NCBI RefSeq assembly: GCF_963576615.1 | Contig: NC_088715.1 | Span: 49,392,007 to 49,456,006 of the forward strand | DNA length: 64,000 nt | Source: Watersipora subatra | Lineage: Eukaryota > Bryozoa > Gymnolaemata > Cheilostomatida > Watersiporidae | Direction: 5' to 3' | Shown: piece by piece, positions 54,041-64,000 of the stretch | Layout: each line of letters starts with the position of its first letter | How positions within the stretch are numbered: the stretch's first letter is position 1 | The notes under the pieces: generated by a model | Told to the model about the DNA's origin: nothing | Databases searched by the model: none | The model's input: only the letters and a program-made list of their open reading frames with translations | Position numbers and translations under genes: made by a program

Positions 54041-54704
54041 TGTAAGATACCTGTATCTTGACTATGACCTAGTTTCATCTCGCCTCTGCCTAGCTGCGGT
54101 TTCTACGTACCGATGTCAGAACAGCTCTCATGTCAGAGCTACATATCTTTTATACATTAAGTTGTTATACTATACACAAAAGATAAGAACGTAACACATT
54201 TCTATAACATTTCATCATTTGACAATTACTACAAGACCAACATCTTTTGCTGCCAATTTGTCTGTGTCACCATTCGTGTCAGCTCCATAAACATTCCAAC
54301 TACGCTAATGATCTATCCGCATCCGCTTGCTTATCTTTGTCTGTGCGCCTGGAACAAAATTAATTGTGTAAATATTATTCTGTATCCTTTTTGTATCTTG
54401 TGTTTGACTCATGCCACACATATTTTATGCAAGTCATACTCTCCTATATAAGGGAACCCCATCTTGTTTGTGATGAGTCATTCGTTCAAACATTCATACT
54501 GATACTCTTACGCTCATATTTTATTATACATTCTCGCTCAGTAATATAGATCGTTAAATAAACTCTTCTTAAATACTACCTCTGTCTCGTTATCGCAGTA
54601 TTAAATCTTGTGGTAGAAAAACAGTTCTACAAACTTTGGCTTAAACAGATTAAGCCCCCTGAGGGTAACATTGCTAAGAAGGACATTAGCAACGGGTTAT
54701 CACA
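54041..54704 (+). repeat. 3' LTR of element 2
   Basis: 664 bp, with TATA box tcctatataagg near 54442-54453 and aataaa near 54557. Several substitutions and short indels relative to the 5' LTR (for example one ttat missing near 54165). Followed by AGAG. Confidence 0.92.
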
Positions 54705-54708
54705 AGAG

Positions 54709-54726
54709 AGCCAAGATGCATGCCAT
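54709..54726 (-). pseudogene. Start of the antisense gene of element 3, cut off by element 2
   Basis: The minus strand gives ATGGCATGCATCTTGGCT. With one copy of the AGAG duplication it continues into 43349 and below as MACILALCLCLPINFKIDC, a signal-peptide-like start running into FKIDCS. The frame is unbroken over the reconstructed empty site. Confidence 0.7.
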
Positions 54727-55941
54727 AGTAGATGATGTGGATATAATGTAGGTACTTAATAAATTAATCACTTCTGCTAAGAGACGATTTTTGAATACCC
54801 CAAAATACATATTGTTGTTTCAATATTCTCTTTGATAAAAACAAATAGATAAAATAAAAAAAAGATTAAAAGCATTTTGCTTGCTGTGAGCCAGTATTGT
54901 GAGTACATAATTATGTGAAAGCAGCCAAGTCTCGGCGTTCTAAGTTCTCTTCTAGTTGATCAGGAGTTGTCCTTATATGTGCGGAACTACCTGTTTTAAT
55001 GTCTCCATGACAACGGACACAAGATGTGATTGAATGCCGTGCCACACAATGCCATGAATGCCCTCTACCAACACCGTACAAGAAATCCATTCATCTAGAA
55101 GCCTTCCAACCAAACAACTTCTTAGTTAAGTTATCCTTCTTTGATATTTTTTCCTTAGAAAGTTTCATGCATTAGTTGTTGCTTCTTTGTCACTCTAATG
55201 CAATCTTGCTGAAACCCAACAACCTTTCACTACTCCTATAGCAATGAGTTGGGCGTGTAGCAGTCATACATTTTTTTTTCAAACTACTTTATGGGGAAAG
55301 GCAAGTGGCAGTAAATAAGAACTAGTTTAGATTTGTGAAACTTGTAGTTTTTTATATACTTGATGTAATTAGTTTGAGGCCTGATCAGTAGTAAGGGTCT
55401 CTGATTTTTGCTTTTCTTATGCCATTTTTTTTATTATATTTTATGTATGAAGTCTTTGCTAGTTGCATCAGCTTACGAGTCATTATTCTTGTGATTTCAG
55501 ATTATGAAGTCTTTCGATTATCAGCCTAAATACCAGTCTACAAGTCCCAGAAGCGAATTGCTACGTGGTAGAATAAATAAAATTATACGCGAGTTTGAAC
55601 ATTACGCGAAGTGAGACGCAAAGGGTACGAATTACCGATACTCCACTGGCTAAATATGACAGAACATTACTTCATTCAAATTGACCAAAGATCAACTTCT
55701 TCACCGTCAGCCATCTGGTTTCCTTAGCAAGTCAACATCACTGCAAGCATCACAAGAGTTGTCTACAATCACAAAATTTCACCTGGAAGCCTTCTTAATT
55801 GAGGAGGTATAAGATAGAGGACGTAATCTAATAACACTTAATTTTCTATCTTACGACATTCATTTAGTTTATAAAAAAGCTTAGATTCAATTACGAGATC
55901 CGGTTGGTTTTCACCACACCACTGATACGTCTGAGACATTG
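54727..55941. other. Probable remains of element 3 3' end; no gene seen
   Basis: Should contain the 3' LTR of element 3, but with no second copy in the window I cannot mark it. AT-rich, no coding signal. Confidence 0.4.
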
Positions 55942-55950
55942 GGTTAGACT

Positions 55951-56095
55951 TAGCCTGTCTTGACAAACTGTTGTTTTTGCGGAGTTGTTCCCCCGTCGAG
56001 CGGGCGAGCAACAGAACAGCAACACAACGTTGTGTTGCTCGCCCGCTTGATGGGGGGACATCTCCGCAAAAGCAACAGTTTGTCAAGACAGGCTA
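55951..56095. mobile_element. Fold-back MITE, 145 bp, 9-bp TSD
   Basis: Almost entirely an inverted repeat: tagcctgtcttgacaaactg at the left pairs with cagtttgtcaagacaggcta at the right, arms about 62 bp with a few mismatches, then the small palindrome aacacaacgttgtgtt. Flanked by GGTTAGACT on both sides (55942-55950 and 56096-56104). Long terminal inverted repeats with a 9-bp duplication are typical of Mutator-like MITEs. Confidence 0.85.
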
Positions 56096-56104
56096 GGTTA
56101 GACT

Positions 56105-57666
56105 GTCACCATCTAATTGATGGAATAGATATTTTTGCCAGTAGAACAATAATTACGTGGCATGTTTATGGAGCCAGCTGAAGAAGTCGACAATATTTTC
56201 CTTTTCATACGGTTATCATCGAATCTGCTATCTGACATGTTGGTTCTGGTTTGCCATTGACATTCTCCTGAGTCATTCAGTGTCATTGTGTTTTGCAACC
56301 TTTATAAACATAAATGTTTTCCTATTTAATTAATTGTTAATGTAGCAATACGATTTTGGGATTCCAATGGTTTTTATGAATGATATATATAAGAGCTGCA
56401 TCTTTAGAATCTAGTGTTTGTGCAGAATACGAAGTGCGTGGGATGAACATATTACCAGATTACTAAGTCGAGATTATAATACAATAAAGTTTTGCTACAA
56501 CCTGCCAGTTCACTTATTCGATTTGAAGATATATGGTAATTTAACTACGCCGCACTCCACCATCACATATTGATAAAAAATTGTAGAGCAAATCGTTAGA
56601 CATCAATGTTGCTAAATCTAAATAGCCTAGGTTTTATGGCAAACATACGGTTTAATAGTGATCTGTTTCATTGTTGCTAACTTTGTATGATGATGAGGGC
56701 TCACAACTAGTAAACAAAGGGAAAACGACCAGTAAAAAAATTAAACCACTACTTTTATTGAAAAAGATGGAGGAAAACAGGAGATTTTGTGCAAAAGGGA
56801 GACTGACTTAAAAAACTGGAGGGTCCTGGACAAACCGGGAAACTTGGCAAGTATGGAAAATAGTCATAGGAGTTTTAAAAATTGCCATTAAGCAGTGAGC
56901 AGTTTCAAGTTCTTCAAAATTTTAATTTTGTTCTGGCTAAGAGAAAATACACAAATGAAAATTAAAAACGTATGGTAAAATAAAACAACATGTGCAATAG
57001 TGTGGAGAAACGTTAAATAGCTTATCTTACTAATAACTAAGTTTACTGAATACTTGTTCACCACGGGTACTCCGAGCGTTGCGATAGACGACGGTGAGAA
57101 GAAAGAGAGAAAGGTATACTACAAAAAAGCTCACCGTCTCATTCACTTTTAGAAACGCTTTCATTTGAAAATATACCTCAAAAAATCAAATACTTTCCCA
57201 ATTAAAACACTCACCTCTTCTAACGATATACAACTTTCAAAAGACACTTTTGGATGTAAATGAACGTTTAAAAATGTGATTGCGTCAAAAAATTCAATTT
57301 AATGAAATTAAGACCCATAAAACGCTAAAACATCAGCTACAATTTGATGCCATTTTTGTTTTTGTAGACCAACCCTGTCCCGAGATATATGCGTTTGAAT
57401 GAGGCCCTCTTTTAAAAAGCTCACATTCCAGCGGGTGCTTGTTTCGTGACATCACAAGCAAGATATCTGAAATGAAACCACGAGCGATAAATATGAGGTC
57501 GCTTTGTTCGCCAATCATGAGCGCGAAATTTTTATATAGGCCGTAATAAATGTTATCACTCGTAAAACGCGTTGTCTGTGATCTCGAAGATTCTCATCGT
57601 TGGAGAATTCTCACCATTACTGTTTCAACGCGTTTCAACAATTGCTAAGTTATACATAGTTTTAAA
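56105..57666. other. No gene seen
   Basis: AT-rich; no supported coding exon or repeat. Confidence 0.5.
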
Positions 57667-57798
57667 ATGGCTTCAAGTTCGAGCGACTGCGACTCAGAGT
57701 TATCTGAGCAACTTTTAGTAAAAGATTGGAGTAGACAGCCTATGGTCAAAGCTGACAGGCGTCAGCAGCGTTTTGCTGCAGAGGAAGACAGAATGGAG
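57667..57798 (+). CDS. Candidate first exon, unknown gene
   Basis: ATG in a good context (ttaaaATGGCT) opens 44 codons (MASSSSDCDSELSEQLLVKD, then WSRQP, then RRQQRFAAEEDRME) ending at donor GGAG/gtaaat in phase 0. An acidic Ser-rich start followed by a basic helix is typical of first exons of nuclear or transposase-type genes. It may belong to the gene whose exons appear at 60-64 kb. Confidence 0.4.
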
Positions 57799-60316
57799 GT
57801 AAATTAACTGTACTAATACTAATTCCATGTACTAATTAATAAAATTATAACTTTTTGCTATCACTAATCATCGTTTTATATTTTTTTATCAGTTCACCTA
57901 GCTACATTTGCTTCAAATTTTCTGTGGCATCTATATCTAGTAAATTAGATTTATGATTTGACATTAGATATTCACTTTTCACTTGTAGAAAGTGAAGAAA
58001 ATCGATTGATCAATGCAAATCTTTAACTTCCAGAACTAAAGCTTCGAATCGTTGGCTTGGCGTACTTTTGCCTTTGTTAAATGTTTATTCGTTTTTAAAA
58101 TTACACTCGCAATCTATTTAACTCTCAATTTGGAAGCTGTCAATAGATACGCTTTAGAATGACATATCTATGAATGACATATATTTATTGCATTTGTTTT
58201 ACTGATTACAGAATGTTTATGTCGTCCCACCAGCCGAAGAAGCTTTGTCAGTGTGGAAACAGTCATAGAGGGGAAAGAGAGACTTGAATGTGTGCTGCAT
58301 AAGCCATGATGTTTTGTTTGAGTTTGTTGCAGTAGATGAATTTGGCTTATTGTATCAGCTAATACTATGTGAGCGGCCACGACTTGATGAATATTTTTAA
58401 TAAAAGCTTTACGCCGAGATGAAAATATTTTTGCTAGTAAAATTATATAATAAAATAATATTGTTAAAGATAATGCAAAACATGATTTGCAGAATATTGT
58501 AGTGAATTGGATATAGCATATGGATGTCCGCAGAACTGGAGAATGTGAGTTCAAATCCAGTTTGCAGCAGACTTCTCATCCTTAAAACTCTATCCCTATC
58601 TATATTCTTTTCAAAGACGTGGCTTGCTTATTTCACTTCGGTAGTATTCGGTAAGGATACTACTAGTAAGAAACTAGTACGTAGACGGTGTAGGCAATGA
58701 TATACAGCCCCGCCCCAAGGATAGGCCACAAACATAATGTGGGCGGGACTTATGGGAGGCTGTATATCGTTAGTATGGGTAGCTGCAGAACTGTGCTGAT
58801 ACAAAGACCTCGTTCTACAATACATAGTTGACTTGACAGAATTACCGTAGACCTGTAGAATTGGTGGTCGGTACCCAAATGTTTACACAACATTTGGAGA
58901 AAGCGAGTAGAACAAATATTCAATTTTCGTTATTTGAGGCTTTTGAAACATTCATAATAATGCATCTGTAGCAGGATTTAAAATTTTATTCTAGCCAACA
59001 TGAGCAAATACAAAATAAGATATATGCCAATAGAGCCGCGTAAGACTAGACTTTTATCGCAAATAGCCGATGTGAATACGAGAGATAGAGACAGGTTGCC
59101 TAACGCGTGACATCATTTTGGGCAAGTCTGGGCACGTTTCTGTGGCCTGAGCGTTTTTACGGCGATCAGATTTTTTCGGTTTTAATCTTCAAATGTTTTG
59201 GCCATGCGATCGCCTAACACAACAAACAACATATCAACTGATAGAGAAAAAAAATGCTTTCTTTTAAGATCAACTTAAATTTGACGCAACCACATATTTA
59301 ATAAAACTAACAACAAACTGTCGGTATTCAATATATAACGGCTACAGGACAAGCTTATACAATGAACTTTTGACCTCGTCGTTAGATTGGCCACAAACAA
59401 GTATTTACCAAAATGCAAATGTTTTAGGGTTTCCCTTCAGCTCATCGACTCAGAGCTTTGTAGCCTCGTTGTGCTACATCTGTTCTGCATCGACAATAGT
59501 TATTAGCCAATAAGATTACATGGCCAAAATCGCAGGCGCGTTATTTGACATGTGCCGTACTGGTGGCTGCTGAGAAAAGTAGTTGCGCGCTCTAACGATT
59601 TTAGGCTGATAGTCAGCTGGTTGGGTTATATTTATTGTAATATCATAATGAATGAAGGAAGAAAACCAGCTAAATTTGCAGCCAAAAGATGGTAATTTAA
59701 TACGACCCTTAATATGACTCTTATTTAGATTAATTCTAATAGTTAAAAACTGATAGCTGATCGCTGTAAAACCTAACAGCTGTTCCTATGAGACAACATA
59801 CATTTGTGTGACCTGAGAAAAAACATTTGTAAACTCTTCTTGATGGCATTTACTTGCAACAAGTTTTTAGCGATCATTGTATAACCTTCCATGTGCACTT
59901 GGTCAGTCAAGCAAGTGAAAGGCAACTTGTCATTCCAATTTTATCCACCTTTTTAGTTTATATGCCAATATACATTGTACTACAAGGTATCATTTATAGA
60001 ACTGTTTATCAGCGTCAATTTTATAGCTTTTGCAAAATAATATATGCGCTGTAGCCATAGTTATCTCCTCCACATTGCCAAGTCCTATAGATTACTACTA
60101 TATACATGTATACTAGTTGAATGTCTTGCCTTGCACGGGTAATAGAATAATTGGAATTTTTTATCTGAAGGATGCACCAGGCATACTGTTTTACTACCTC
60201 TTTCGCGCATCACTGTTATTGGACCGGATGGTTGAAAGTACTATCGCGGGTAAATATGTGTGTGAGTTTTAGCACGGTTTATGTTTTTTGGGTGTATTTG
60301 CTGCCATAAAGCCAAC
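57799..60316. other. No clear gene; possible tiny exon and a hairpin
   Basis: A 14-codon ATG stretch (MNEGRKPAKFAAKR, 59648-59690) ending at g/gtaatt is a weak exon candidate. An imperfect inverted repeat gatatacagcc...ggctgtatatc lies at 58699-58768. Otherwise AT-rich. Confidence 0.35.
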
Positions 60317-61362
60317 ATGGCAGCAAACGATGAATTTGAGACATCAGTCTTTAAGGATTTTCTGAGGACCCATGAAGTGGAGAACAGAGTAAAGTTTATC
60401 AAGCATCATGGTAATAGTGTTAGCTTTACCAAAGCCTTGACAGAAAAAGGCTGTAGCAGACTTGGGGTCTCACTGAGAGTAAGCCATCACTGAATAAGCA
60501 ATTACATCAATTCACCCATGTGATTTTTGTGAGGAATCACATAGGCATGTGTAGTATTCTTATTAATTATATACCTTAGGCAACTTGGAGTATTATGTTT
60601 GGTCCAGTGCAGCCTCATTCCAAATCCATACATAAGCAGTCAATTTGGCCTATACCATCCATGTGTGGTTTTGTGTTTGGTTTGGTTAACACAACACAGG
60701 GACATTTTATAGTTGCTCTACCACCCCTACTTCGACCAATGGAGTGAGATACAGGGTTTAATTATCAACCTACCCCCACCCCCGGAATTCACTATATGGA
60801 CCAAACTAGGGTGGTAGAGAAACCATATGGATTCCTAGTGGTAAACATTTTCTGAGTAAAGTGAATTAATAATCATCTACATTGTCAACGTGATGTGATT
60901 TTGATTATCATGGAAATCACTAAGGTTTATAATTGCTTTAGAAATCATACATAAAAGGCTCAAGTTTGACCACGATCTGCCTTACAAAACTCTAGGATAC
61001 ATGACAGTGCAGTGTCAGCGTGGACCTGACAATCATCTATCTGCCAAGAGAAAATATAGCCAAGCCAAGATAGCACTAAGTGTCTGTTTTCACAACAGGG
61101 TCACACGCAACCTATTGATGCTTTCTAGCTTAATGTCGCTTAATAACCTTCAGACTCAAATTTTGAATTCCACCATTACATCAGCGCAATGTTATGTTGT
61201 TATTGCATGATGTATCATTATTTTACATGATCTGCTTAGGAAGAGGATAACAAAGACCACCCACCTCACATTAAGAGAATGTTATTGATTCAGGATACTT
61301 ACAAGCTTGACTGTAGAACCCAAGTAACAATCGAAAGACGCCTGGTCCTTGATCAATTCAAG
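60317..61362 (+). CDS. Candidate exons of a plus-strand gene
   Basis: Exon 60317-60478 starts with ATG (MAANDEFETSVFKDFLRTHE, then VKFIKHHGNSVSFTKALTEKG) and ends at CTGAGA/gtaagc in phase 0. Exon 61240-61362 (acceptor atctgcttag, donor TTCAAG/gtgatt, phase 0 both ends) encodes EEDNKDHPPHIKRMLLIQDT and IERRLVLDQFK. Between them, an open stretch from acceptor attgctttag (60942) encodes HKRLKFDHDLPYKTLGYMTV and SAKRKYSQAKIALSVCFHNR, but its phase does not fit exon 1, so an exon is missing or the copy is damaged. I do not recognise the family. Confidence 0.45.
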
Positions 61363-61775
61363 GTGATTATAATGGCATTTTGATTAAAATATAATAAATT
61401 AGGTATAACTTGTAGCATGTGGGGAGAATCCGCTAGTAGACACATCTTATAGCTTATTCTATCAGTGGCTAGTGTTTGGAGGTTTGGGTTTTCTCTCAGA
61501 CAATTAAACAAAAATGGGTGATCATTGTCTTGTTAGATTTAGAGCTTCATGATTAAAACTGTTTGTGGACAGAGTTTGGGGCTTTCAACTAGATTTAATC
61601 AATGGTATATCGTTGATATAATCCATTTTTATGCACCTTCTGGAGCTTTTTATGAACATATCATATGCTAAACTTTCAATTAGAGTGTGTGATACATGCA
61701 TACTACTCCTCATACATCCCCTTGCTACACTATTGACAGGTAGTCATATTCAAAAATTCTTTTTATAGAAAGCAA

Positions 61776-62110
61776 AGTTCTATTGTGTTGGTTCTATCGA
61801 GATCAGGCTTTGAATCGCTTCATTGTGAAAAAAGAAAATTGAATGTCCACAGATGATGCTTTTAAACTGAAAAGTCTTTATCTCAGACCACTGGCTGCTA
61901 GTCCTGATGTAGATACATTTCTCCAATGAAAACAAACGGTAATGAGCTCTGATATATGGCAAACCCACAAGAAGGTATCCAGCTACTTTAGAGGTGTATG
62001 GCTTACTGAAGATATTCCTGAGTTGAGAAAACATAGGTTTCTTTGGCCTTCTCTGAGTAGGGACATTTTTACTTGTTAATTCAGCATTCATGGTCATGAC
62101 TGAAGACTTA
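61776..62110 (+). pseudogene. Possible MULE-like segment with stops
   Basis: After a good acceptor (attctttttatag), one frame gives VLLCWFYRDQALNRFIVKKEN, a stop, LKSLYLRPLAASPDVDTFLQ, a stop, and DIWQTHKKVSSYFRGVWLTE. The CWFYRDQALNRF block resembles the C-x-FH...Q...R region of MULE transposases. The minus strand is open over the same bases, which weakens the call. Confidence 0.25.
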
Positions 62111-63285
62111 GAAGTACCATTTTTCATTAGCCCGGTCAGGCCCACAATCTCTGGCTACATATTTATCCTTGTAATAGTTTTAGGGACTGTTTTAATCCAT
62201 GCTCATCATAACATAGACATCATCATGTGACATAGCAAAGAATGCATGCACAAGGGTACCATCGGTTGAAATAAATTTGATTGAACTGAATATTTTCGAC
62301 ATGGGTGCAGTGTTACAGAAGATACCGTTTCTTAAATGATATTGATACGAATAATGGGATTGATAGTGTAAACAATGCTGTCAGATGAGCACTGGATGTA
62401 GGACCTAGCAACTGATGTCAAACCTTGCTCAACATGATAAAGAAGCTCTTTCTATTTCCTTCCTTTCACTACAAAAAGTATGCTTATGTATAACTTATAC
62501 CGGTGTTATAAAACAGTGGTATCAACCAGCAGAGAAACAGATAATGATATCCAGTGCACACCATACATGTCTATTGTAGATGGTATTCTTTGCTGCATGA
62601 AATTGTTTTGTATAGTGCCTTGCCATCACCTTAGACCCAAATCCCTAGCTCATGTTAATGATAATCTCATTCGCCTATGTTTGAAGGAGAAGAAAGCAGT
62701 TGAATACAGGAGGCATTGTGCTCATCATCAGCACTAATTCGGTGCTACATGTACTCAACATTCTACGATAAACTTCGCTCTATTGACAATAAAGGATATA
62801 TTTTAGGTACGAGCGTGAGAATTTCCAGATATCGCACCGGAGCAGAAGGTATAATAAACTATTACCAAAATGTCTACAATGTCTTCATTCTATGGTAAAG
62901 CATGTGATGGCACGCTTGAAAGATGCTAAATGGTTGGTTAGTACTGAGATCACATGTAACATTAAGCTTGAGAAAGACCCATGATGCTCTTGTGAGGGCT
63001 TTTATAGGCGAGTAGTATAACGCTTATTAATCTATAGCTTCATCATGACCCATTATTTTGCATGTTGCTTCCAGCTCACAAGCTGTGGGAAACCTAGACA
63101 TAATCGAATATAGTATGGTATGGTCTTTTTTACTAACCATGAGTAAACACAGCACTAACAGGATGATCATTGGTGCACTTATTAAAACTCCTGACACAAG
63201 CGAGATGTGAAGGGATTCTCATGCGAAAAACCACCTAACCATGAGATGACTGGGGTGTTCATATGAATGGTTTGTTTTTTTATAG

Positions 63286-64000
63286 AAATCACTACCAATG
63301 CAAACACCCCTTAAGCAAATGGATCGATAGCCATAGGGAGCTGCAACTACCTGAAATGTACAGCAACCAGTGGTGGACAATGGACATCAATATTACTGAT
63401 TCTGTTACCCATAACCCTGCTGAACCGGTACATATGCTACGCCTCAACCATACAGATAGTGTTCCTTCTGAGAGACAAATGGAGACTACAAGTGAGCCAG
63501 ATGCAATCCCTACAATGCCATTACCTAAAGTCCTTGATACAATCAGGACTTGTTTAGATAACCTCAGGTCATTGACATATAACATTACTGATGATAACAC
63601 TGCTGACAAACTTCTTCACATATTAAAAGAAGTTCAATCAGAAGTATAATCAATGTTGCCAAAAATAAGTTTTTCTCTGTTTTTCCATGCAGAAAAAAAG
63701 GTTCTTACTTCCTCACATTTTATGTTGCCTAAGAAGAAATAAACATGGAAATCTTATAGGTTTGTTGGAAGAGTTGGTAGGAGGGCACATGAAAGGATCA
63801 CAACCCTTGACCAGTGCAATCCTGCAGACACTGAGGCAGATAAACAAGACAACAGTAATGTTTTTTACTCAACTGGTTTTAGGTTTACTGCACCTGTCGC
63901 CAACCTGATGGTAGCAAGGACCGAGATATGATTGAATGCCATCACTGCAAGGAATGGTACCACCTTAGTTTTCATGCTATCCCAGCATCAGCATTCCACC
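63286..64000 (+). CDS. PHD-finger gene, last visible exons
   Basis: Exon 63286-63643 (acceptor gtttttttatag; donor TCAGAA/gtataa) encodes a polar stretch with NHYQCKHPLSKWIDSH and a helical end (LDTIRTCLDNLRSL, HILKEVQSE). A 239-nt intron in phase 0 leads to an exon from 63883 to the window edge encoding VYCTCRQPDGSKDRDMIECH, then HCKEWYHLSFHAI: a PHD finger (CxC..MIxCxxCxxWYH), with His where Asp usually sits in ICD. PHD fingers read histone H3 tails, and similar fingers end some transposase-derived proteins. The gene continues past the edge; its link to the exons at 57.7-61.4 kb is inferred from strand and order only. Confidence 0.6.

Larger units (their letters stand above)
43354..54704 (+). 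mobile_element. Element 2: 11.35-kb gypsy-type element, ambisense layout
   Basis: LTRs 43354-44026 (673 bp) and 54041-54704 (664 bp) begin TGTAAGA and end in TATCRCA; target duplication AGAG (43350-43353, 54705-54708). Primer site after the left LTR and polypurine tract before the right LTR set plus orientation. Order: gag, signal-peptide-bearing env-like gene, protease, RT, RNase H, integrase, then a two-exon gene on the minus strand, then 3' LTR. The LTRs differ at many sites, so it is older than element 1. It inserted into exon 1 of the antisense gene of element 3. Confidence 0.93.

Noticed and set aside
58505-58575. tRNA-like stretch with gttcaaatcc B-box look-alike
   Set aside because: An A-box-like tagcatatgg is present but no acceptor stem or cloverleaf can be formed; not called as tRNA or SINE.
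61780-62145. 121-codon minus-strand ORF
   Set aside because: Overlaps a plus-strand segment that looks more protein-like; neither strand gives a clear family, so I list only the plus-strand possibility at low confidence.
63292-63609. 105-codon minus-strand ORF
   Set aside because: Antisense shadow of the plus-strand exon that joins in phase to the PHD finger.
1-64000. CRISPR arrays, operons, rRNA genes or prophage
   Set aside because: None seen; the content is eukaryotic and intron-containing.

Overview
The window looks like one stretch of an AT-rich invertebrate animal genome. There are no operons, coding sequence is broken up by GT-AG introns, and almost every recognisable protein belongs to a eukaryotic transposable element: Ty3/gypsy, BEL/Pao, piggyBac, Mutator-like, PIF/Harbinger and a DDE element with a 4-bp target duplication. 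I cannot name the species. Host genes, if present, are limited to a few short spliced models and the right edge.

Layout: 1-1.4 kb holds a decayed gypsy fragment (minus). 2.4-3.2 kb holds a small spliced minus-strand gene model with matching exon phases. 3682-9421 is a very young minus-strand gypsy element with two 752-bp LTRs, an ATCT target duplication and a tRNA-Phe primer site; its pol is almost gone and its gag is joined in frame to an envelope-like glycoprotein. 9932-16195 is a TTAA-flanked nest of piggyBac sequence inside an older repeat: one open 659-codon transposase plus one broken copy. 17-21 kb has a spliced minus-strand model with repeated Cys pairs. 21-23 kb has Harbinger and MADF remnants. 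26.5-28.9 kb is a Mutator-like transposase. 31-34.7 kb has BEL/Pao, gypsy and MULE remnants.

34.9-54.7 kb is a pile-up of related gypsy elements. Element 4 (minus; gag and env) abuts element 3 (plus; pol). Element 3 carries a 2,057-bp DNA transposon inside its integrase gene and is itself interrupted by element 2 (43354-54704, plus, AGAG target duplication). Element 2 reads LTR, gag, envelope-like gene, protease, RT, RNase H, integrase, and then, on the opposite strand between integrase and the 3' LTR, a two-exon gene for a 212-residue single-pass membrane protein. Element 3 has the same antisense gene in the same place, with the same intron phase and nearly the same intron length (273 and 274 nt). 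Element 2 landed in its first exon, and the reading frame still runs through the reconstructed empty site. An ambisense LTR retrotransposon with an envelope-like gene between gag and pol and a spliced antisense membrane gene after pol is the most interesting thing here.

55-64 kb is mostly empty AT-rich sequence with a fold-back MITE, and ends in exons of a plus-strand gene whose last visible exon encodes a PHD finger. Apart from the piggyBac transposase and the antisense membrane gene, the transposon genes listed are broken. All exon models are read by eye from splice consensus and phase, without transcript support.
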